This document shows, piece by piece, positions 42,334 to 52,944 of a stretch of DNA of 64,000 nucleotides. Source of the stretch: Piezodorus guildinii. Taxonomy: Eukaryota > Arthropoda > Insecta > Hemiptera > Pentatomidae. The position numbers were made by a program, and so were the translations under genes. The notes under the pieces were generated by a model. That model was not told the origin of the DNA. It searched no databases and saw only the letters and a list, made by a program, of their open reading frames with translations. Numbering within the stretch: the stretch's first letter is position 1; every line of letters begins with the position of its first letter. The DNA is taken from the NCBI GenBank assembly GCA_023052935.1, contig CM041293.1:171731600-171795599 (forward strand), given 5' to 3'.

Positions 42334-42621
42334 TTACACAAATAATATACAGATGCCATCTCTTGGATTCTGTCTGAATGCCCCATTCTTTGGGTTTTGT
42401 TTTAATTTGATTTCATGATAAATTAGACAAGACACCACCAAAATCATACATAGGAACAATGCCCACATCTTTAGTGTCAGAGAAATAAGACTGAAAAGGT
42501 CCTGGACAAGGGGTCTTCTTATAGTCCAAGAGCTAGTGAACCCTCCCAGTAATGGTCTTCCTGTAAGGTTAGAAATGTGTACACTTATGATTAATAGCAT
42601 GCTAAGGGCAATAATAGCCAT
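42334..42621 (-). CDS. Hypothetical small membrane/secreted protein, 95 codons
   Basis: An open minus-strand frame, ATG to stop. It starts with a hydrophobic segment (MAIIALSMLLIISVHIS, signal-like), then NLTGRPLLGGFTSS, and a second hydrophobic stretch (MWALFLCMILVVSCLIY, about 52-68). I do not recognise it. The NLTGRPLLGGFTSS phrase has two diverged relatives nearby: VTPLTRRPLAAFPSP (minus, about 42930-42960) and HLTGRSLLGGFTSSP (plus, 43368-43412). A cluster of three suggests a small duplicated family or a repeat with coding remains. Confidence 0.35.
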   Translation of the reverse strand: MAIIALSMLLIISVHISNLTGRPLLGGFTSSWTIRRPLVQDLFSLISLTLKMWALFLCMILVVSCLIYHEIKLKQNPKNGAFRQNPRDGICILFV

Positions 42622-43374
42622 GACTTCGCAGGCGTCAGCCCTCCATGTAATCGGGCCCTATATTTTTTAAATTGTAAAAAAAAATAGTGTATAAAAACTT
42701 GTAAGCTTGAAAATTTAAGGCGATGTAGTTTATTTATTGTGAATCTTGATAAAAAAAATTGACTGGCGATTACAATGAGAAAAAGTATGTGACAGGTGAA
42801 TTGAGAGTTGTGGAGGTCAAATAAACTTTCTCCTGTATAGTTAAAATTTGGATATATTTTTGAGTAAACGTTTTAAAATAAATATGTACAATGACAGGCA
42901 GTTTTGAATAACATAAGACCTCGGCAGGCGAGGGGAAAGCTGCTAAGGGCCTGCGAGTAAGAGGTGTTACATGAACGCCTATGGTGCGAGTGACATGAAA
43001 TAAAAATAAAAATGATAAATACAATATATTAGTTTTAATGTTATCTACATTAGTTCTTACACTCATTTTCTTCATCAGTATCCGACACTTCACTACTACT
43101 GTTTTAATCTCATCTGGTTCTTGGTAATGTATTCCTCTTCTGAAAATAGAAAAAATAAATCAATAAATTTGAAAAAGTTGAAGTTCACTCTTGCGATATT
43201 TTTTCATCAAAAGAAATTAACGTAAATACTGTTTACCATGTAAAATGTTACAAAAACTTTCTTGCTGTGATGAAAAAATATCGCACGAGTGAATTATCAA
43301 CATCTTCAAATTTATTTATTTATAAAAAAAAAAAAAAAAAAAAATTGTTTTTCTGTTTTCAGAAGAGGAAAACA

Positions 43375-43445
43375 TTTAACAGGAAGGTCGTTACTCGGAG
43401 GGTTCACTAGCTCTCCAGCTATTATGTTAACATGTAAGAGAAATT
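43375..43445 (+). other. Inverted relative of the LTGRPLLGGFTSS segment
   Basis: AGGAAGGTCGTTACTCGGAG and GGGTTCACTAGCTCT mirror 42530-42575. A good acceptor (TTTTCTGTTTTCAG) sits just before, at 43341-43362, so it could be an exon on the plus strand. Confidence 0.4.
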
Positions 43446-43957
43446 AAAGCCAGAGAAGGGTTATCATTGGTTAAAAACCTTCTTCATGCTTATTTCTTAG
43501 TGGATCATGGTTCTCCCTGATTATGACAGATAGGGATTTAGATTTCGACAGTATTACCACTACACCACATTCGGGCATGCCCAGTGGTAACCTAGTTTTT
43601 AATTTTTTATATTATTTCGACATCTATTTGTTTTGTATGCCTTTGTCCAAGAAAGTTGATTTGATGATGATCTATTCCTCTACTTTATCAAACATCCCCT
43701 TTAAACCACCCTCCCATTGGCTGGACCCTAGTCCTACAATCTCTACCATGCTGCTTCATTTTCCTAGATTCTCGATGATTTCCATCATATCTCATCAGCT
43801 TATTGCAGTTCATTTCCTTAAGCTCTTCCTAATGGTTTAATTGTGAACCTGATTATAACTATTCTTACCAACAAACAAGAGGACCATCATCTTCATTCAT
43901 GAGAAATGCTAGTAGGCAATTCAAAATATTGTACTAGTCCAATATTGTTATTTGGGA

Positions 43958-44130
43958 TCCCCTGGTAGCTGGGTGGCTAGCATAACAGCCTTCTATGCCA
44001 AAGGTTCAAACCCGCAGGTGGTCCTAGGATTTTTTAATGGGAGTAAAAAATACTATGTTATGCCGTCCTTCGGAGGGCACATTAAAAGGTGGTCCTGAGC
44101 CTGTGCGATGTCAGGTACTCGTTTAAGATT
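43958..44130 (+). mobile_element. SINE-1, 3'-truncated
   Basis: An excellent head: GTAGCTGGGTGGCTAGCATA, then AAAGGTTCAAACCCGCAGG (a few bases of the tRNA part deleted). Body to GTCAGGTACTCGTTTAAGAT at 44128, where it stops. Confidence 0.88.
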
Positions 44131-44475
44131 TCAATCAATTTTTACAAATCTGACAACAAACTTTATTTACAATCAATATATCTATATAAACTTTTAGAGC
44201 TTTTCTTTAATGTTTGAATCAACAAGTAGGTATATTGGAACTTTTGTCTGAGTTAAGAAGAAATGATGTTATCTAGAGACCATTTTCCCTGACCAAAGTA
44301 AAAATTTCCAGACTTTTTCTTATGTTTTTAAAATCCCTGACTTTTCCCGGTTTGCCTGATTATCCCTGTTGCTAGACACGCTGTTTCATCCGAATATGAG
44401 AAAAATGTCTATATAGCAATGCACTTAAGTCTAAACATCAATAGCATAACTTGAATTCATCCAATACAGATTTAA

Positions 44476-44497
<22 letters not shown>

Positions 44498-44508
<11 letters not shown>

Positions 44509-44815
44509 TACCACTACAACCCGTGAAGGGTCTTGGGCTCAGTACATGTAGAGATTCGTACTGTTTCTAGGCCAACGGCAGCGCAATGAGGTGATTAGGC
44601 CTTAATCACGCTCAGCCGCCAGGTTTTTCCCCAATTAATTTGGGTAGCCACTTTATAGAGGCTGGGTCTGCCCCAGGAGGGTCTCCATACCCAAGGGTCG
44701 CCCACCGACTGAATTAACAGAGTAAATAATATTCTGCCAAAGGCGAGATTCGAACCCAGGACCCGGAGCACAGCAGACTAGTGCTCTATCCACTAGACCA
44801 CGCCGCTCCCCTTTA
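44498..44815 (-). mobile_element. SINE-2, full length
   Basis: Reference copy for SINE-2. On the minus strand: GAGCGGCGTGGTCTAGTGG (A box), GGGTTCGAATC (B box), a body ending GGGTTGTAGTGGTACAGG and a T-run of about 28 (A-run at 44470-44504 on the plus strand). A 3' poly(T) rather than poly(A) end is odd for a SINE. Confidence 0.92.
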
Positions 44816-44842
44816 TTAAAACAAAAAAATACTAAAAAAAAA

Positions 44843-45350
44843 TCATATGGATCCCGAGCCACATTGGCATTGTCGGCAACGAGCTCGCGAATCGGGCAGC
44901 GAAGGAAGCACTAACGCTCCCAGGTCGAGGTATTGCTGTCCTCACTCTATCGGAACTAAGTCGACCTCTGAAAATGAAAGTATGGGATAATTGGCAGATT
45001 ATGTGGGACGAAAGCCCCTCTAGCAAACTTAAGCAAATCAAGGGAACAGTAAAGCCGAGGTCCACATCCTGCCGGCGTAGCCGTAGGGAGGAGGTAGCCT
45101 TGGCTGTCTAAGAATTAGCCACACTGAGCTCACTCATTTATACCTTATAACAAAAAAGCCACTACCTATGCACCTTCTGTAGCTCCATACTTTTGATTAG
45201 GCACATCTTGCACTCATTATCATAAAGACATTATCATCAGAATAGGTATGACTCCTAACTTGAGCAGTATTTTAAAAGACAACGAAGCTTCAATAGCAAT
45301 GGTTATCAATTTTTTAAAAGCACACCATCTCCTATCTCAACTATAAAATT
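44843..45350 (+). mobile_element. I-like LINE, RNase H and C-terminal fragment
   Basis: Translation IIWIPSHIGIVGNELANRAA is the conserved C-terminal motif of RNase H domains in I-superfamily LINEs. It continues LSELSRPLKMKVWDNWQIMW, SRREEVALAV, then with a frameshift LRISHTELTH and, near 45245-45340, TPNLSSILKDNEASIAMVINFLK. It is truncated upstream and has frameshifts, so it is dead. No RT domain is nearby. Confidence 0.87.
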
Positions 45351-46473
45351 GATGTGTGATTTTATTTCTTTTGTCAAATTAAATTTTGTATCTTTATAAC
45401 ATTATTCGATTTTCATTCATATTAGTCATCATTATTATTAGTACTTTTCTTCTTATTATTTTATTTAAGTTAAAATAGAACTGCTCTTTCCCTTTAAGTG
45501 AATTTTTAGACGTTAATGACTTAGAAGTTTTACGCCTTTAAGCATAAACAAACAAAAAAATACTTTTCACGTGTATCAACGGATTTTTACCTCTCGATTC
45601 AGATTTATCTGAAGGTTAAATAATAATTAAAAAAACATTATGAATTGAAATAATTTTACTATGCATAGATAAATCAGTGATGTTTAAGTATTGAAATAAA
45701 ATAAAAAATGAACCTCATGAAACAATATGAATACAATAATGAGGGAAAAAAACTTGTCGGTCATGTCCAGTTGACCTAAAAAAGAAAAACAAAAATAAAT
45801 AAATAAAAATACGATTGCACCTCCCTCTATTTTTCTCCTCAGTTTCTTATTTCTACTGATATCTATGAAAATACTTTAAAATCAAAATATAATTTAATAA
45901 ATAAATAAAATGTAATTTTGTCAATACAAAGAATAATGGTATACACAATAAGCTGTTTTTGCTGGACAAAACTTTAAATATTTAAATTGTTACAAAATCT
46001 TTTTTTTACAAAATTTACTTTTTTATATACAGAATAAAGTTCTCAAAATCTATACAATTTATCTTTAGATCAAGAGACATTTTATATTCTTTTAACAAGA
46101 AAAAATATGCATCAGTAATTTTACTCAAGTCACAAATGTAACCTAAACATTGGAACACTGGTAATTCAAGTCATAATATATTTTCTTATTAATACGTCAT
46201 AATTTAAAAAAAAATAAATTAAGGCACCGCCAATCTATAACTGGCCAATAACAACATTTACCAAAAATATTTTCAATCTATTAATGACATAATAAAAAGT
46301 CAACATGTGATTCATAATTTACAGACATTTAGTTATTACTAATCTAACAGCCTCAATTAAAAGTAAATAATAAAATCACATTATTACTACTTAAAGTAAT
46401 ATAAATTCTACAAAGGTAACTAGAAACTGGGAAGGCCCTGGAAGGGTTGTTGCGAAGTCGGGGATTGAGAGAT
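45350..46473. other. AT-rich stretch, includes the 3' side of the MTFR gene
   Basis: No gene of its own. The MTFR 3' untranslated region must lie here on the minus strand (below 46474), but no clear AATAAA can be singled out. Confidence 0.45.
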
Positions 46474-49400
46474 TCAACTGTTCCAATCTGATGGTGAAAA
46501 TGCGTCCGGCAAGGACGACGTGTCAGAATCGTTTGTATCAGAAGAAAAATGAACAGCAATAAACCTCTTCTTCAGTACTTCAGTTAGGATGTCGGAAGGA
46601 TCTGTGAGGATCTTGGGTCTCTTCACGGGCCTTCCTCCAGGTGACCTGTTAATATAAAACAATTTATTTTAAATAAACTCTGGAAGAATCTATACCACAT
46701 TAAAAATTAATAGCACCTTTTTTAAGGTAAAGAAATATACACATCGGCTACAGTTTTCAACAAATATGAAAAATACACTAATTTGTAGCAATAACATTGT
46801 TTTTGTTATCTAGTCATCCAATGACATTTTTAGTTAATTGACAACAAACAGGATGAATACAAATCTAGTGCGGGCAACACACGACTTTCACTTACCTCCG
46901 TTTTTTTAAATCGATAAAAGAATTTTAAAATACAGTGAGAGATAAAAATGAGTGAAACCATTAAGGAATTAATTAAATGGAATTTCTATAGAAACATGTG
47001 TTTTATTAAAAAATCTATTATATTATTATCTAAAATAATCACTTAGTTTTATCGGCTTTTCATCACTCTCTATTAACTTTTAAAAGATTGTGTATGAGAT
47101 AATATTTTTTCTAAATTCTTTAGCTTTCCAACGGTATATTATACATGTATATTACTGCTCTTATGTTTTTTTTTTTTTTTTTGTTATTAATGATTTTATT
47201 TGCACCTGTAAAATGTTTAAAATAAGCAAATGGGATTTTATAAACAAGGAGACATGGCATGGTTAGGCATGAGGGAGACAGCACCCAGTGGTGCATCCTC
47301 CTGACATTCATATTACTGTTCTTATGTTCAAAAACAAAAAATTGCATCAAAAAAATATTATTGCAGTTTTCTCGTTTAGTTGGGTATCAAATGTTTTCAA
47401 CTTTTTTACCTGTTTTTTAGCAATAATAATCAGACGATATGGTTAATTTTTTTAAGTATACAAAATTAAAGGTACTTCAGAGGAAGAAACATCCACATTT
47501 AAGCCCTGCAGACTATTTTTATCAGAATGAAACCTATACGATATCGATATTAAAGCCTATTAAATTTTACACCAATATAGCGAGTTTAATCAAAATCGTT
47601 GGAGCTGTTTTTGAGAAAATCGTAAGAAGGTACAAAATGCATGGTTTAAAGTAGCTCCTCTGTTGAGCTGAATTTGATAAAAAATGTTTTGTATCATCTT
47701 GAGCATATAGTTATCTTAAATATGAAATTTCAATTTCACAGGACTTTCCATTTACGCGCGTGAGTTACCACACACATACAGACCTTTTTGCGGGATTTGG
47801 TTATTTCAACTCAGGGGACCCTAAAATGTGTATTTCCGTTGAAAACTGGAATTTGAAAATTTTCATAATACTTTCCCTTACTATATATTTCATAGATAGG
47901 TAAGTGAAAGTAAAAAAAGTTAAAATCTAAAAGCTTGTGGGTTTCCTTTGTCCAGAACCAATTGAATTTAAGAAGTTAGCTGTATAAGAACTAAAATATT
48001 TATTTCGGAGGAGAGAAGAGAGAAATCCCCAATTGGTTCGTCTAGCTCAACTTTTTTAAGTTGCTATTAATACATAGCTTACTGATAAATCTTAAAAAAA
48101 CAATATAGGGAGATGCTGCCAAATATAAATACATAGCCGTAATACTTATTTCAAAATTACCCTAGGAAATTAACAAATCCAGCCTAGCCTTAATATTTGG
48201 TGATGCAAGATCCCAACAAGTACAGGATTAAGTTCTGGAACTAATTTCTTGCGAGCCCATACTTTTCCAAAAATGTTCTTGTAGCTACTGGAATGGTACC
48301 CCTGCTCCCGAAACCAAAGTCCTATGCGATAATAATATAAGAAAATTTACTGTACCATTTTTTTTTTTTTTTTTTTTTTAAATGAAAAAGTACAAATAAC
48401 ATTGAAAATACCTCAACTGGTTTTATGCTTGGACATGGCTCAGTAATGCCCTGATGATGGCTCCAAGCTTGATCCGAAACGTCAGATTCAAGATATTTTA
48501 TCTAGTCAATCAATATAGGTAAAAATCTGTTGCCCAAAAGACATAAACTTAGCAAAAATGTAAAGAGGTTTGATCAGGACTTTAATAATACGGTCCTAAA
48601 TGTACTGCAGAAGGGATGACGATAAAATAAATTAAACCTCAAGTGATACTTTCAAAATTAACAAAAATAATACAATAAATTGATTATAATCACTAGTGCA
48701 TACATACCTTTCAATTGGCTTTAGTTTTGGAGGTCCATTTTTTATCTCTTTCAGAACGTCACCTAAGGGGTTGTTATTACTGACATTATTATTCCGAGTA
48801 GATAGTGGTTTGCGCTTTGGAGTGACAAAAGGTGATGATATGTCGAAAGGAGGGGGAAGAGGAGGAGGTGGGGGAGGAGGCAGTGAAGGCGCCGGCACAG
48901 GCACAGGCTTCTCCTCAGCTTCGGCTATAATCAATTATAATACATTTAAGTTCATTCATAGTAATAACAAGTTCTCACACAAAACTAAAGCAGCAAATAC
49001 AGAAATATAAACAGAGAGGATATAATAAACTTTAAAATACTGAAAAGATAACTCACAAGAGCTTGATGAATTTTGTCTAAGTAAGATAGAGGCCACTTGT
49101 TCTCGTAATTCTTGTAATTCATTTTGCAGCTGTGTTAGCTTAGTTTCATGCAAACAACTGGTGTCAGAACTGAAAAAAAAAAAAATTAAAATAATAATAA
49201 CACTGAAGTGAGAATGGTTGATTGAGTGTATATATAGGGAAGAAATTGATTCCGAGTGCAGTCAAATAAACACTTGATTAAGTAGAAAATTTAATTTATT
49301 TGTTCCTACGTTTCGGCCTAAATTGCAGGCTTTCTTCAGGGCGATTGAAGGAGGGAGATAATAACAATACAGTCCTAATGTATTGTAGAAGGAACAACGA

Positions 49401-49979
49401 TAAAATAAATCAGACCTTGAGTGGTATTTTCAAAATTTTTGTGTGATCATTAAAAAATAAATAAATAAAAAAAGTAGGACCTTTACTATCATTGTTGCAA
49501 TCTCCCTCCTTCAATTGTCCTGAACTTTAGGCCGAAACATAGGCACAAATAAATTTGGTTTTCTACTTTATTGTTTATTTCACAGCATCGAAATCGACTC
49601 CTCCCCAATAATAATAATAATAGGCCGATATGACTGCCAACACAGATTCGTCCAACGATCACCATTCAAGCACAAGATCAGACTTAACACAATCCTTCTA
49701 CTGACGCTTCGGCCTACCTTTCGTACGTCTACCAGTCGGTTTAACGAATATCAACTTTTTCAGAATTTGTTTCACTGAGCCCAAATACTTTACACGCCCT
49801 TCTGAGTCTCAGGTAACCGATACTCACAGGGTATAAGCTCTGCAATTCTGCTTAGTGCAACCTTCTGAATTCCCCAGTGGGCTCTTCTCTTTTCAGACCA
49901 AATAATAATACAATCAAGCAACATCATTCATAGTCATCATAAGTCGACAATAGTGATAACCGTCTTTTCTATATGACTT

Positions 49980-50064
<85 letters not shown>

Positions 50065-51448
50065 AAACCTTTAATCATAACTATTGTTTAATTTCTTAAA
50101 ATGGAATTTCTAACTTTTAAAAAATATGTTTTTATAATGTGTATATTACATTTCTATCTTTTGATATAACTTTACCAATTAGTTTTGTAATCTTTTCATT
50201 TAATAATATAAGATTTTTTAAAAGTAATACTTGATGATATAATGGAACTTAAAAATAAAAATTATGCTTTTTCCCTCTCCTGCTACATTCGTTAACTCTT
50301 ACGTATTTTCACAAGCTTCTCTCACTGATCAGTTCTTTAAATTAACCTTTCGTTAAATTAACCTTCCTACCCTACTAAGAAGTACCCTGATTCTTGGGCC
50401 AGAGGGGTGAAGATGGTGGATTAATGTTAGAGTAAAACAGCCCATAAAAATTTAACTTAATTAAACTTGACTTGTACGAAATTGTTTGAAAAACTTATAT
50501 AAATGAAAGTAAATGGTAGAATGAATGGAACTGAGAGCTTAAGAAATCCTAACAAGCTAGTCATCAAAAATTTAGCAGACATAGAGTGATCTCACATCTA
50601 ACTAGATTAAAACTTAACCTGTTACTTACAAATCAATAATACAAGAATATAAAATATAATGAAAACTATAAAACCTACCAATCACAAGGAATTTCATTTT
50701 CCTCCCTAGAAGAATTATCATCTATTGATAAGGATGAAATATCACTTTGTATTGTTGTCTGTGATAATTTCTTGTCAAGGGTTCTCCATGGTGGCACGTA
50801 GATATACACTCTAGGTGGGCTAGGGATAGGCAAATTAGTTCCTATAAATCGAACTATACTCCTCCTGGGTCGTTTTCCATTTACTATTAATGGGAAAGTT
50901 ACATCTTTTACCTGTGACAGAAAAAAAATGAATAATTAACAGCAAATAATGTGTTGCTAATCTTTCATTAATACAAAATATACAATTAAATACTAATAAA
51001 ATGAATAGAAAAGAGACACTGTTTACATGCTGATATGGACAGTGACAGTATCTCCAAATCAGGCAGATACTACTGTTACTTAAATATCTAAAACATAATA
51101 CAAAATGCTTGGTATAGCAGTTGATTAACACTATACAGAAAATGTGTTCCTACAGAAAATAAGTTATCAAATTGAAGAATATATATATAAACTGAATATA
51201 TTGTATTAATTAAACAGTATAATATAATTCTAGAAAAAATATTTAAAAAATAATTAAGTAAGGGTAAATCAAATAAAAATATCCACAGCAAGCCGTCAAC
51301 TGATATCAAGAAACAAAAACAGTCTACAAGGACTCCAAAGGTCACATACTTGGTTCCTGTAGCAAGTTAGAGAAAGAATAAAAGACGATAAACTTACCTT
51401 TTGTAAGAATTCGCAAACGGACCTTAAAAAATTTAAAATTGTCGACAT
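46474..51448 (-). CDS. MTFR1: Mitochondrial fission regulator (MTFR1/MTFR2 family), five exons
   Basis: Minus strand; coding exons 51448-51398, 50911-50679, 49169-49057, 48924-48708 and 46645-46474. All introns are GT-AG and the phases match, giving 786 nt = 261 codons plus TGA. Exon 1 starts MSTILNFLRS. Exon 2 has the family signature RRSIVRFIGTNLP (33-45). Exon 3 has a short coiled coil (LTQLQNELQELREQV, about 106-120). Exon 4 has a proline tract (SLPPPPPPPLPPPF, about 145-158) and PLGDVLKEIKNG. The exon 4/5 junction encodes ERSPGGRPVKRP, followed by DILTEVLKKRF. This order (RSIVR box, coil, polyproline, DVLK, ERSPGG) is that of MTFR1/MTFR2, which promote mitochondrial fission; vertebrate members are 290-390 residues, so this is a short form. 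Introns hold a family A copy, SINE/LINE ends and a fold-back. Function is by family only. Confidence 0.9.
46862..47912 (+). repeat. Family A element in MTFR intron 4, with LINE 3' insert
   Basis: Start AATCTAGTGCGGGCAACACA, end CATAGATAGGTAAGTGAAAGT near 47910. A T-run plus Jockey-like 3' end (47166-47308, …CACCCAGTGGTGCATCC) interrupts it. ATATTACTGCTCTTATG and ATATTACTGTTCTTATG flank the insert, an apparent duplication of about 17 bp. Confidence 0.85.
48448..48486 (+). ncRNA. Hammerhead-like motif in MTFR intron 4
   Basis: GCC, CTGATGA, 18-nt hairpin (GG.TC…GATCC), GAAAC, GTC, AGA. The core is complete and GTC is the canonical cleavage triplet, but stem I does not close (GCC against AGA). 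It is antisense to MTFR. Confidence 0.55.
49205..49600. mobile_element. Fold-back element in MTFR intron 2
   Basis: Left arm 49205-49355 and right arm about 49495-49600 are diverged inverted copies related to the 948-bp palindrome at 36928-37875 (shared GTAGAAAATTTAATTTATTTG, TTTCGGCCTAAATT). A hammerhead-like motif of 39 nt lies at 49304-49342 (minus; CTGAAGA…TAGGCC, GAAAC, GTA, GG), and a deleted one at 49520-49543 (plus). The centre (49370-49445) copies 48590-48665 of intron 3. Confidence 0.78.
49607..49906 (-). mobile_element. RTE-like LINE, old 3' fragment
   Basis: (ATT)n tail at 49607 followed by GACGCTTCGGCCTACCTTTC and AGTGCAACCTTCTGAATTCC, about 80% like 41315-41620. Frame lost. It sits in MTFR intron 2. 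Confidence 0.82.
49982..50050. repeat. (AT)n microsatellite
   Basis: About 34 uninterrupted AT units followed by a T-run, in MTFR intron 2. Confidence 0.95.
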
Positions 51449-52202
51449 TTTAGGGGAATTAAAGGCATTACAACAAGAAAATTCATTGTAAAGTTGTTAG
51501 GGAACCTCACTAGCTTCGGTTCGAAAAAGGCTCACCTGAGAATGGCAATGCCTGCACTATTCGAACCCAGGAGTTCCATCAACCACTTTAATGAACCAAC
51601 CACAATTAAGAAAGTAAGAGTAATTTTAATACAAAACTTATTGAAAAGGTAAATAATTAATTTCATTATTATTTATTTAGTTTAAATATTTTATATTCAG
51701 TGACCATTACAAACATCAGTAGCAGACGAACAGTTTTGAATATCATTTCATAATACGCAGAAAAGAATCTTATTTGTTAATAGAAAAAATCTTATTGTTA
51801 TTAATAGAACTAAAATTGTTTTATAAAAGTTAATAACTGTTTTAACTATTCTAGACAGACTTTGCTGCCCATTCTTTAACAAATCCCTACTAGCCTTGTA
51901 GAGAAGTGTAACCTCTCGTTGTTATTGTTAGTATTTTATCCTTGTTTTCTACTGAATTTGTGAAATTTATCATTAACATTTAATGCAATTTTACCTTTTG
52001 TATGGCCCTTTTACTATTTTGTTATTAATTTATTAATCGGCATCATACCGATGTTTTACATTGTTTTGTTTTTATTTAATAATTCCTGACCTCTACTGTA
52101 TGAATATTTATTTATGATTACAGGGATTGCGCCTGAGGTACTAAGACATCTATTGGATTTGGTAATTTGATTGTTAGATATAATAACTTACACTGGTAAA
52201 TA
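51449..52202. promoter_or_regulatory. Divergent intergenic region between MTFR and SOSS-B genes
   Basis: A 754-bp gap between two ATGs pointing away from each other, so a shared promoter is likely. No TATA box stands out. On the plus side ATTTATGATTACAG|GG at 52110-52124 is a good splice acceptor 78 nt before the SOSS-B ATG, so its 5' leader may contain an intron. Confidence 0.5.
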
Positions 52203-52778
52203 ATGGAAGCAAATATTTTTTTGAAAGATGTTCGTCAAGGTATGAAAAATTTGACTGTGACTGTAATAGTGCTAGATGTAGGTAATCCAACAACTGTAAA
52301 AGACAATAGAGAAGTAAGAACTTTAAAAGTTGCAGATTCCTCAGCATGCATCAATCTCTCTGTTTGGGATGAGCCGGGACATTATTTGATTCCAGGGGAT
52401 ATTATTAGACTAACAAAAGCTAGTGCTACTATATTCCGAAACTGCTTAACTCTTTACTCTAGTAAAGCTGGGGAAATTGACAAGATTGGTGATTTCTGCA
52501 TGGTGTTTAATGAACAATTTAATATGAGCGATCCCAATCTGACTTTTGAACCTCCAGCAGGGTCTATGAATAATGGTGGTATGAACAACGGTGGGAAAGT
52601 AGTGAGGCCTCCTGGACCACTGATTTTACCTCCTACAGGAGCACCACAGCCAATGAAACCTCCGCAGAGATTCCTTGGTCCAGAGCCTGCACCATTAAGA
52701 CCGGTTGGGAAGATGAACAATCCGAAGGGAGGTCGTGGAGGTGGAAAAGGTGGCATAGTTCGTCCCGAACGAAGATAG
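52203..52778 (+). CDS. NABP2: SOSS complex subunit B (OB-fold single-strand DNA-binding protein)
   Basis: A complete intronless frame, 191 codons, ATG to TAG. Residues 5-110 are the OB fold of the hSSB1/hSSB2 family (FLKDVRQGMKNL, EVRTLKVADSSACINLSVWD, PGDIIRLTKASATIFRNCLTLY, IGDFCMVF). The aromatic residues known to stack on DNA in human SSB1 are kept at the same numbers: Trp55, Phe78 and Tyr85; position 74 is Ser instead of Tyr. The tail is Pro/Gly-rich and disordered, ending in GGRGGGKGG and a basic end. Family knowledge: it binds single-stranded DNA in the SOSS complex with the INTS3 and INIP subunits and aids double-strand break repair and Integrator-linked transcription. Vertebrates have two paralogs; insects usually one. 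Head to head with MTFR. AATAAA at 52936. Confidence 0.96.
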   Translation: MEANIFLKDVRQGMKNLTVTVIVLDVGNPTTVKDNREVRTLKVADSSACINLSVWDEPGHYLIPGDIIRLTKASATIFRNCLTLYSSKAGEIDKIGDFCMVFNEQFNMSDPNLTFEPPAGSMNNGGMNNGGKVVRPPGPLILPPTGAPQPMKPPQRFLGPEPAPLRPVGKMNNPKGGRGGGKGGIVRPERR

Positions 52779-52935
52779 TATCTCTTTTAAAAATATTTTG
52801 TTTTGTAAGTCAATCTATGTACGAATTTTGTATTTTTCTATTGAATTTGTTTTAGACTTGAAATGGGTATTATGAATGTTTTGAAATCATCACTGTATAG
52901 GTTACCTTATAGATACTTTTAATATTTTCTTTGGG

Positions 52936-52941
52936 AATAAA
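52936..52941 (+). terminator. Polyadenylation signal of the SOSS-B gene
   Basis: AATAAA 158 nt after the stop, in GGGAATAAAATGC. Other AATAAA sites occur at 53451 and beyond, so alternative ends are possible. Confidence 0.55.
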
Positions 52942-52944
52942 ATG

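Noticed and set aside
43523..43840. 105-codon plus-strand frame
   Set aside because: No recognised motif, no splice support, and composition like random AT-rich sequence; it begins in a region that weakly resembles a tRNA-derived SINE head on the minus strand.
48696..49010. Plus-strand Gly-rich frame opposite the MTFR polyproline exon
   Set aside because: Antisense of the proline codons; it crosses an intron of the real gene.
52454..52756. 100-codon Pro/Gly-rich frame antisense to the SOSS-B gene
   Set aside because: It is the shadow of the Gly/Pro-rich tail; the sense frame is clearly the real gene.
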